Origin: Bradyrhizobium niftali
GTDB lineage: Bacteria > Pseudomonadota > Alphaproteobacteria > Rhizobiales > Xanthobacteraceae
Assembly: GCF_004571025.1 (NCBI RefSeq)
Contig: NZ_SPQT01000017.1
Span: 1-64,000 of the forward strand
Length of the DNA stretch: 64,000 bases
Direction: 5' to 3'
Positions 41,663 through 50,494 of the stretch are shown here, one piece after another. The notes beneath the pieces were generated by a model that worked only from the letters and a program-made list of their open reading frames with translations, did no database searches and was not told the DNA's origin. Both the position numbers and the translations under genes were made by a program. Every line of letters begins with the position of its first letter. Position 1 is the stretch's first letter.

Positions 41663-42769
41663 TCAGAACTTCACCGTGATGCCGCCGTAGACCGTGGACT
41701 CGGTGCAGCTCTTTGTGCTCTGGCCAGTCGGCGCGATCGTGCAGACGCCAGCCATGGCGTTGTGGTCGAGGCCGAACTTGTTCTGCCAGTAGCGGTAGGC
41801 AACCCACAGGTCGACGAAGTGCGAGTACTTGTCGCCCCAGACCGCCTTCGAGGCATCGAAGGTCAGGCGGATCGGCTCGCTGTTCAGCTCGGTCTTGGAC
41901 TTGGTGCTGAAGATGCCTGTGCCCGACAGCGCGGGAAGGCCGTTCGAGTCACCCTTCGGTCCGTACCAGCCGGCGCGACCGCTGATCGACCAGAACTGCA
42001 TGTTCGGCGGCAGGAAGCCGAGGTCCATGTAGTAGTTGATTTCGACGGCCCAGGTCGGGTTGTAGCTGACATTGCCGTCGGAGTTACAGGTCACGCCGGG
42101 GACGCCGGCGCCGAACAGGCCGCACTGGGTGAAGGCGTTGTGGTTCGAGAACTCCCAGTACATCAACGGAGCGACGTTGATGTAGCCCTTGTAGGGAAGG
42201 TCGAAGGCGAACTGGAGACCGGCGACGACGTCGCGCTTGGCGGGCGCGAGGAAGTTGTTCTCGGTGTTGGCATCCATGCCGACTTCGAACGAAATGTTGT
42301 GCAGCGGCCCCATGGTGAAGGCCTTGGTGTTGAAGATCTCGTTCCAGCCGAAGGTCGAACGGAACAGGCCGTAGATTTCGGTGGCGCCCGCGCAATCGCT
42401 GGCGGTGCCGGCGATGTTCACGCCCGGCGCAACGCAAGGCGAGGCAGGGTCGTTATGACCCGACTTGAACATCGAGATGGTGAAGAAGTTGGTGCCGTAG
42501 GCCCAGAGGTCGAAGTGGGTGAAGGAGTAGACCTGCTTGGCGGTGGTGCCGTTGATGCTGCCGTCCGGACGGACGCTCCACATGCCGGGGTCGGTACCCT
42601 TGGGCATCCACGAGAAGGACACGCGGTTGTCGATCACCAGGAAGAACGGGAGGTCGGCCGCCTTCTTGGCAGCCTTGACCGGCAGATCCGCCGCCTGGGC
42701 CAGGCCAGAGGTAGCGAGCGTAGCAAGTGACAGCGCGGCGGCTGCAATTGCCTTGAAGCGAAACGACAT
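41663..42769 (-). CDS. Outer-membrane beta-barrel, Tsx-like nucleoside channel
   Basis: A 368-residue outer-membrane protein with a signal peptide (residues 1-26, ending GLAQA). The mature part alternates hydrophobic and polar residues in barrel strands, with aromatic girdles, and ends in Phe (TVKF), as outer-membrane barrels do. VYSFTHFDLWAYGTNFF near residue 84 and FVDLWVAYRYWQNKFG near residue 325 resemble Tsx family sequences. A nucleoside channel here fits the two BMP transporters flanking it. Tsx assignment rests on pattern and context. Start at 42769 is where the signal peptide begins. Confidence 0.65.
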   Translation of the reverse strand: MSFRFKAIAAAALSLATLATSGLAQAADLPVKAAKKAADLPFFLVIDNRVSFSWMPKGTDPGMWSVRPDGSINGTTAKQVYSFTHFDLWAYGTNFFTISMFKSGHNDPASPCVAPGVNIAGTASDCAGATEIYGLFRSTFGWNEIFNTKAFTMGPLHNISFEVGMDANTENNFLAPAKRDVVAGLQFAFDLPYKGYINVAPLMYWEFSNHNAFTQCGLFGAGVPGVTCNSDGNVSYNPTWAVEINYYMDLGFLPPNMQFWSISGRAGWYGPKGDSNGLPALSGTGIFSTKSKTELNSEPIRLTFDASKAVWGDKYSHFVDLWVAYRYWQNKFGLDHNAMAGVCTIAPTGQSTKSCTESTVYGGITVKF

Positions 42770-43333
42770 CCTGAATACCCCCAAGTTTGGACACGTAAAA
42801 ATGAACGTCCCTTGGGTGCGACACTTGCGCCGATCTCCCGGGGTGAGAAGCCTCAACTTCTTTCAAGGCATGCCGCTTGTTTCGGCACGCGGCGGCATTT
42901 CACTGCGGAATTCCAGGGATTCTCGCGCGCTCCCTTCCGCCGGCCTACGACAAGGCAAGGCGGGCTATTGCCGGACATTCCCGTTTGATTTTGTTCGGCT
43001 TTCATGTCGGAGCGAGCGTGCAAGGCATGATGACCGACGGCCATCGTCGCATCGGTCCGCAAATGCATACGCGCGGTGGCGCGACTTTGCTCAACTTCAG
43101 GTCAAGCCTGCACAGCCGGTTCCGATTTGGTTTGAACCGTCACAAATTTGCAACAGACGTCACGCGCAAGCCGCGCCCGCAAGGACAGTCGCGAGGCGCT
43201 GGAGCACGATCCGCACCGGCCGGAGCGGCGACTCGCCGATATCAACCGCCTGCCGAAGCGTTGAGCAAGGGATGACGCTTTTCACACCTTACGCGGCGGT
43301 TCAAACTAGCTCACTATTGAGACACTTCACCCC
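42770..43333. other. Long divergent promoter region
   Basis: 564 bases between the porin gene and the second ATPase gene. The open frames in it overlap on both strands and lack ribosome binding sites. It should hold both promoters. I looked for the GG-N10-GC core of sigma-54 near either gene start and found no convincing match, unlike the other purine operons. Confidence 0.5.
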
Positions 43334-44906
<1,573 letters not shown>

Positions 44907-44923
<17 letters not shown>

Positions 44924-45998
44924 GAAGCGCGCCGAGCGCTCCAACACGATCGCGCTGGTCTCGCCGCTGATCGCGATCGGGCTGACGATCGTCACCATGA
45001 CCGTCCTGTTCGCGATCCTCGGCAAGAATCCGCTCCTCGCCCTGCATGCCTATTTCATCGCGCCACTCACTGACAGCTATTCGCTCCAGGAGATCGCGGT
45101 GAAGGCGACACCGCTGGTGATGATCGCGATCGGCCTGTCGCTCTGTTATCTCGCCAATGCCTGGAACATCGGCGCCGAAGGGCAATTCCTCATCGGCGCG
45201 GTCGCCGGAAGCTGGATTGCGGTGAAGACACAAGGCACCGACGCCGGGGCATGGGTGTTGCCGGCCATGCTCGTGCTCGCAGCCGCGGCAGGCGCGCTCT
45301 ATGCGCTGATCCCGGCGATCTGCAAGGTGAAGTTCGGCGCCAGCGAGATCCTGACCAGCCTGATGCTGGTCTATGTCGCCGATCTCTTTCTCGACTATCT
45401 CGTGCGCGGCCCCTGGCGCGATCCGCAAGGCTTCAATTTCCCGACCACCGCCGAATTCGATCCGGTGGCGACGGTCCCGCTGCTGATCGAAGGCGGCCGG
45501 CTGCATCTCGGGTCGATCATCGCCCTGCTCGTCGTTGCGGCGGCGGCGATCCTGCTCGGACGAACCATCAAGGGATTCGAAATCCGGGTGGTTGGCGCGG
45601 CGCCGCGCGCGGCGCGGTTCGGCGGCTTCAACGCCAACCAGCTGATCATCCTGACCTTCGCGGTGTCCGGCGCGCTGGCCGGCCTTGCCGGCATCATCGA
45701 GGTCGCAGGCCCGGTCGGACATCTCCAGCCCGGTATCTCGCCAGGCTACGGTTTTACCGCGATCATCGTCGCTTTCCTCGGCCGGCTGAATCCCCTTGGA
45801 ATATTAATTGCAGGCCTTTTTCTCGCACTGACCTTTATCGGCGGCGAGCAGGCGCAGATCGCGATGAAGATCCCGTTGGACGTCACCAAGGTATTTCAGG
45901 GCATCCTGCTGTTCTACGTGCTCGCCTGCGACTCCCTCATTCTCTACCGCTTCAAGCTGGTCTTCCCGAACCGACAGGTGGCCCGTGGAACTGGTTGA
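44907..45998 (+). CDS. BMP-type ABC transporter permease 1, system 2
   Basis: A 363-residue permease with about 9 helices and the family motifs LCYLANAWNIGAEGQFLIGAV, ASEILTSLMLVYVADLFLDYLVRGPWRDPQGFNFP and SPGYGFTAIIVAFLGRLNPLG. It overlaps the ATPase gene by 17 bases and the next permease by 14, so the operon is translationally coupled. Compare 36666, its counterpart in system 1. Confidence 0.9.
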
Positions 45999-46902
45999 AG
46001 CCATCATCCTTGCGGTGCTCGCCGCCTCGACGCCGCTTCTGATCGCGGCGACCGGCGAGCTCGTGACCGAGCGCTCCGGCGTGCTCAATCTCGGCGTCGA
46101 AGGCATGATGATCGTCGGCGCGGCCTGCGGCTTTGCCGGCGCCTGGCTGACCGGCTCGATCTTCATCGGCGCGCTGTTCGGCATCGTCGCGGGCACGCTG
46201 ATGTCGCTGATCTTCGCGCTGATGGCGCTCGGCCTCGCGGTCAACCAGGTCGCAACGGGCCTGGCGCTGACCATCCTCGGCATCGGGCTCTCCGGCCTGA
46301 TCGGCGCCGGGTTCGTCGGCGAGCGCATCACGCCGGCGGTGCATCTTGCCATTCCCGGCCTCACCGGCATCCCGCTGATCGGCCGCGTGCTGTTCGGCGA
46401 GGACGCCTTCGTTTACTTCTCCATCGCGCTCATCATCGGCGTCTGGTGGTTCCTGTACCGCACGCGGGCGGGCTTGATCCTGCGCGCCTGCGGCGACAAT
46501 CACGTCTCCGCGCACGCGCTCGGCTATCCCGTGCTGCGCATCCGCACTTTCGCCGTGATGTTCGGCGGCGCCTGCGCCGGGCTTGCCGGCGCTTACCTGC
46601 CGCTCGCCTACACGCCGTTCTTCATTCCCGGTATGACCGCGGGCCGCGGCTGGATCGCGCTGGCGCTGGTGGTGTTCTCGTCCTGGCGGCCCGGCCGTCT
46701 CGTGGTCGGTGCTTATCTGTTCGGCGCGGTGACGATCCTGCAACTGCACGCGCAGGGCTGGGGCGTCGGCATTCCCTCGCAGTTCATGTCGGCGCTGCCT
46801 TACCTTGCGACCGTCATCGTCCTGGTCCTGTTGTCCCGGGCGCGCACCGGCGGCTCGACCGCACCCGCTGCGCTCGGCACCGTGTTCGTGCCTGACCGCT
46901 GA
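45985..46902 (+). CDS. BMP-type ABC transporter permease 2, system 2
   Basis: A 305-residue permease of the smaller type with about 8 helices. It carries the hallmark ELVTERSGVLNLGVEGMMIVGAACGF and the later GGACAGLAGAYLPLAYTPFF. The start is an in-frame codon overlapping permease 1. Counterpart of 37778. Substrate-binding protein follows after 78 bases. Confidence 0.9.
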   Translation: MELVEAIILAVLAASTPLLIAATGELVTERSGVLNLGVEGMMIVGAACGFAGAWLTGSIFIGALFGIVAGTLMSLIFALMALGLAVNQVATGLALTILGIGLSGLIGAGFVGERITPAVHLAIPGLTGIPLIGRVLFGEDAFVYFSIALIIGVWWFLYRTRAGLILRACGDNHVSAHALGYPVLRIRTFAVMFGGACAGLAGAYLPLAYTPFFIPGMTAGRGWIALALVVFSSWRPGRLVVGAYLFGAVTILQLHAQGWGVGIPSQFMSALPYLATVIVLVLLSRARTGGSTAPAALGTVFVPDR

Positions 46903-46980
46903 GTTTTCAATTCCGCGGCGGGCGCGATGGGGCGCGCACGCTGCGGATCGTGGCTTTCCCCGACTATCTGGAGATCGATG

Positions 46981-48057
46981 ATGAGAAAATCACTTCTTGC
47001 ACTGGCTGCCGGGCTTCTGCTTGCCGGAAGCGTCAGTGCCGCCTCCGCCGCCGACAAGCTGAAGGTCGGCTTCATCTACCTCGGCCCGGTGGGCGACCTC
47101 GGCTGGACCTACCAGCACGAACAGGGACGTCTGGCGCTGGTGAAGGAATTGGGCGACAAGATCGAGACCACCACGCTCGAGAACGTCCCTGAAGGTCCCG
47201 ACGCCGAGCGCGCCATCGAGCAGCTCGTTCGCGCCGGCAACAAGCTGATCTTCACGACGTCGTTCGGATACATGGATCCGACGCTGAAGGTCGCCAAGAA
47301 ATACCCGAACGTGCATTTCGAGCACGCCACCGGCTACAAGCGCGACAAGAACATGTCGACCTATTCGGCCAAATGGTATCAGGGCCGCTACATCCAGGGC
47401 CTGATCGCGGCCAAGATGTCGAAGTCCGGCGTGCTCGGCTATATTGGCTCGTTCCCGATCCCCGAGGTCGTCTCCGGCATCAACGCGACGATCGTCGCGG
47501 CGCAGACGATCAACCCGAACATCAAGGTCAAGATCATCTGGGCCAACACCTGGTTCGATCCGGGCAAGGAAGCCGACGCCGCCAAGGCGCTGATCGACCA
47601 GGGCGCCGACGTCATCATGCAGCACACGGACTCGCCGGCGGCGATGCAGATCGCCAGCGAACGCGGCAAGCTCGCCTTCGGCCAGGATTCCGAGATGATC
47701 AAGTTCGGGCCCAAGACCCAGCTGACCTCGATCCTCGACACCTGGGGCCCCTACTACATCGAGCGCGTCAAGGCCGAGCTCGCCGGCACCTGGAAGTCCG
47801 AGGACACCTGGGGCGGCCTCGACAGCCACATGTTCGCGATGGCGCCCTACACCAACATGCCCGACGACGTGAAGAAGATGGCCGAGGATGCCCAGGCCGC
47901 GATCACCGCCGGCAAGCTGCATCCGTTCAAATGCCCGATCGTTGGGCAGGACGGCAAGGAGGTCGAGTGCAAGGGCGGCGCCAATCTCGCTGACGGCCAG
48001 ATCCTTGGCATGAATTTCTACGTCAAGGGCATCGACGACAAGCTGCCGGGCAAGTAG
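46981..48057 (+). CDS. BMP-family ABC substrate-binding protein, system 2
   Basis: A 358-residue periplasmic binding protein with a signal peptide (residues 1-22, ending SAASAADK). The mature part follows the BMP family: KVGFIYLGPVGDLGWTYQHEQG, LIFTTSFGYMDPTLKVAKKYP, then YQGRYIQGLIAAKMSKSGVLGYIGSFP. Two adjacent Met codons (46978 and 46981) are possible starts; the second lies at a better distance from ggag. It ends at a strong terminator. Two paralogous binding proteins imply two substrate preferences. Confidence 0.88.
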   Translation: MRKSLLALAAGLLLAGSVSAASAADKLKVGFIYLGPVGDLGWTYQHEQGRLALVKELGDKIETTTLENVPEGPDAERAIEQLVRAGNKLIFTTSFGYMDPTLKVAKKYPNVHFEHATGYKRDKNMSTYSAKWYQGRYIQGLIAAKMSKSGVLGYIGSFPIPEVVSGINATIVAAQTINPNIKVKIIWANTWFDPGKEADAAKALIDQGADVIMQHTDSPAAMQIASERGKLAFGQDSEMIKFGPKTQLTSILDTWGPYYIERVKAELAGTWKSEDTWGGLDSHMFAMAPYTNMPDDVKKMAEDAQAAITAGKLHPFKCPIVGQDGKEVECKGGANLADGQILGMNFYVKGIDDKLPGK

Positions 48058-48106
48058 CACGCTTCTTGCATTGCCTGGATCACCTGCTCCTCCCGGAGGA
48101 GGTTCG

Positions 48107-48158
48107 GAGGGGGTAGCCACAAGCACCCGGCACTTGTGGTTGCCCCCTCTTTCTATTT
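48107..48158 (+). terminator. Intrinsic terminator of the system-2 transporter operon
   Basis: gagggggtagccacaag (48107-48123) pairs with cttgtggttgccccctc (48133-48149), 17 bases with one mismatch and a 9-base loop, followed by tttctatttt. It sits 50 bases after the stop codon. Confidence 0.85.
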
Positions 48159-48163
48159 TGCCC

Positions 48164-49513
48164 CTATCCGGCCTGCATCGCCCGCGCCGCGGAACCGTGG
48201 CGGCGGATGAGATCGGCGACATCCAGTCCCGGAATCGCGCCGTCGATGACGGCCCATTGTCCTGCCACCATGACCCGGTCGGCCCGGTGCGCCCCGCACA
48301 GCACCAATGCGGCCAGGGGATCGCCATGGCCGGAGAAGCGCAGCTCGTCGAGCCTGAACAGCGCGAGATCGGCCGCCTTGCCGACGGCAATCTCACCGAG
48401 TTCCGGCCGGCCGACACAGGCCGCCGAGCCCTTGGTGGCCCAGCGCAGCGCATCCTTGTGGCTGACCTTCGTCACCCCGTAGCGCGCCCGTTGCAGCAGG
48501 AACGCGGCCCGTACCTCCTGCATCAGGTTCGACCCGTCGTTCGAGGCCGAGCCGTCCACGCCGATGCCGATCCCGACACCGGCCTCCTCCATCTCGCAGA
48601 CCGGGCAGCAACCGGATGCCAGAAGCTGATTGCTGCAGGCGCAATGGCTGACGGTCGTCCCGGCCTTGCCGAGCCGCTTCATCTCGTCCGGATTGAAGAA
48701 GATTCCGTGGGCGAGCCAGGTCCGCGCATTGAGCCAGCCGCATTGCTCCAGATAGTCGAGCGGACGGCAGCCATACATCTGCTGGCAGAACTTGTTCTCG
48801 TCCTCGGTCTCGGCGAGATGGGTGTGCAGGCGCACGTCGAGCTTGTGGGCGAGATCGGCGGTCGCGCGCATCAGGGAGGTCGTGACCGAGAACGGCGAGC
48901 AAGGCGCGAGTGCGATCTGCACCATCGCATCCGCACCGCGCTGGTGATGCTTTGCGACCACGCGCGCGCTGTCGGCGAGAATCGTGTCCTCGTCCTGCAC
49001 GACGCTGTCGGGCGGCAGACCACCGTCGCGCTGCGACAGGTTCATCGAGCCGCGCGTCAACAGCACGCGCATGCCGAGCCGTTTTGCGACTCCGACCTCG
49101 ATATCGACGGACTCCTCGAGCCCCGCCGGAAACACGTAGTGATGATCGGTCGTGGTGGTGCAGCCCGACAGCAGCAGTTCGGACATCGCCACGGTCACGC
49201 CGAGCTCCAGCGCATCAGGCGTCATCCTCGCCCACACCGGATAGAGCGCCTGGAGCCAGGGAAACAGCTCGCGGTCCATCGCCGCCGGCAGCGCCCGCGT
49301 CAGCGTCTGGTAGAAATGATGATGGGTGTTGATGAGGCCCGGCAGCACGACGTGTTCGCCCGCGTCGAACACCGCGACATCCGTGGTCGCAGGCACGCCG
49401 CCGGCCGGCACGAGCTCGACGATTCGGCCATCCTTCACCACGATCCCGCGCCCGGCGCCGTCGGCGAGGATGGCCAGCGGATCCCTGATCCAGATCGGCT
49501 TTGCGTCGCTCAT
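48164..49513 (-). CDS. 8-oxoguanine deaminase (amidohydrolase)
   Basis: A 449-residue amidohydrolase of the TrzN/AtzB and 8-oxoguanine deaminase branch. Metal site: NTHHHFYQTLTRA (HxH), His in RLHTHLAETEDE, the His in WLAHGIFF and the Asp in GIGVDGSASNDGS. A short Cys-rich stretch (SHCACSNQLLASGCCPVC) is a notable feature. The reaction is 8-oxoguanine to urate and ammonia, which fits the xanthine dehydrogenase and urate genes on either side. The start at 49513 has aggatc upstream; divergent from the xanthine dehydrogenase operon. Confidence 0.82.
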   Translation of the reverse strand: MSDAKPIWIRDPLAILADGAGRGIVVKDGRIVELVPAGGVPATTDVAVFDAGEHVVLPGLINTHHHFYQTLTRALPAAMDRELFPWLQALYPVWARMTPDALELGVTVAMSELLLSGCTTTTDHHYVFPAGLEESVDIEVGVAKRLGMRVLLTRGSMNLSQRDGGLPPDSVVQDEDTILADSARVVAKHHQRGADAMVQIALAPCSPFSVTTSLMRATADLAHKLDVRLHTHLAETEDENKFCQQMYGCRPLDYLEQCGWLNARTWLAHGIFFNPDEMKRLGKAGTTVSHCACSNQLLASGCCPVCEMEEAGVGIGIGVDGSASNDGSNLMQEVRAAFLLQRARYGVTKVSHKDALRWATKGSAACVGRPELGEIAVGKAADLALFRLDELRFSGHGDPLAALVLCGAHRADRVMVAGQWAVIDGAIPGLDVADLIRRHGSAARAMQAG

Positions 49514-49550
49514 GATCCTGCTTCTCCCCACATCCGCTGACGGCAGACCG

Positions 49551-49565
49551 GCAAGCCGGAGGCCA
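49551..49565 (-). promoter_or_regulatory. Sigma-54-like promoter of the 8-oxoguanine deaminase gene
   Basis: On the minus strand: tggcctc, 4 bases, ttgc, keeping the GG-N10-GC core with two departures in the -24 box. Predicted start near 49540, about 27 bases before the ATG at 49513. Confidence 0.45.
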
Positions 49566-49603
49566 GCCCGATCGCGTTCCAGCTGCGACTTCTTGTTGCG
49601 ACT

Positions 49604-49618
49604 TGGCTCTGGTCTTGC
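49604..49618 (+). promoter_or_regulatory. Sigma-54-like promoter of the xanthine dehydrogenase operon
   Basis: tggctct (49604-49610), 4 bases, ttgc (49615-49618), keeping the GG-N10-GC core. Predicted start near 49630, about 37 bases before the ATG at 49667. It is divergent from the site at 49551. Confidence 0.5.
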
Positions 49619-49666
49619 AAGACTTTCCCTCGGTACAAATCACTCGGTGCAAGCGCTGGCGCAGCC

Positions 49667-50494
49667 ATGGACTTGAATACCATCACAGCCGTAGCCCATC
49701 CGCAAACGCGCGCGCAGCTGCCCGTTTGGACGCCAGGTGATGCTTGGCTCGCAGGCGGCACGTGGCTGTTCTCGGAGCCGCAAGCGCAGCTGACACGGCT
49801 GATCGATCTCACCGATCTGAAATGGCCGGCGCTGACGATCACCGAGAGCCATCTCGGCATAGCCGCAACTTGCACTGTCGCGCAGATCGATGGGCTCGCC
49901 TGTCCGCCCGACTGGCTCGCGGCGCCGCTGATCAACCAGTGCTGCCGCGCCTTCCTTGCTTCGTTCAAGATCTGGAAGACCGCAACCGTCGGCGGCAATC
50001 TCTGCATGTCGCTGCCGGCGGGTCCGATGATCTCGCTCACATCAGCGCTCGACGGCGTCTGCACGATCTGGAAGGCCGGCGGCGGCGAACAGAAGATTCC
50101 CGTCATCGACTTCGTCACCGGCAACCAGCGCAACCGCCTGACGCCGGGCGACTTGCTGCGGCAGATCGATATCCCGATTGCCGCGCTGAAGCGCCGCACG
50201 GCGTTTCGTCAGATCTCGCTCGCCCCGGTCGGCCGCTCGGCAGCGCTCCTGATCGGCAGCCTCGATCCCGATGGCACGCTGGCGTTGACCGTCACCGCAT
50301 CGACGGTGCGGCCGATCCGGCTCTCCTTCCCCAAACCGCCGGACGCGAACGCGCTTCGCGACGCGATCGTGCAGCAGATCACGGATGATCTTTACCACAC
50401 CGACATCCACGGCAAGCCGCTCTGGCGCAAGCACATGACGGTGCGGCTCGCCGAGGAGATTCGCGGCGAACTCCTGGGGGCAACGCCCTCATGA
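49667..50494 (+). CDS. Xanthine dehydrogenase FAD-binding subunit
   Basis: A 275-residue FAD subunit of the molybdenum hydroxylase family. The FAD-binding PCMH region is visible as LAGGTWLF near residue 28 and KTATVGGNLCMSLPAGPM near residue 105. The usual C-terminal CO-dehydrogenase-type domain follows. Electrons pass from the Mo centre through 2Fe-2S clusters to FAD. Its stop overlaps the start of the next gene by 4 bases (atga). The FAD subunit first and a fused 2Fe-2S/Mo subunit second gives a two-subunit xanthine oxidase layout. Confidence 0.85.
   Translation: MDLNTITAVAHPQTRAQLPVWTPGDAWLAGGTWLFSEPQAQLTRLIDLTDLKWPALTITESHLGIAATCTVAQIDGLACPPDWLAAPLINQCCRAFLASFKIWKTATVGGNLCMSLPAGPMISLTSALDGVCTIWKAGGGEQKIPVIDFVTGNQRNRLTPGDLLRQIDIPIAALKRRTAFRQISLAPVGRSAALLIGSLDPDGTLALTVTASTVRPIRLSFPKPPDANALRDAIVQQITDDLYHTDIHGKPLWRKHMTVRLAEEIRGELLGATPS

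Noticed and set aside
42770..43333. Sigma-54 promoter for the porin or the second transporter operon
   Set aside because: No GG-N10-GC core with a reasonable -24 or -12 box was found at a suitable distance.
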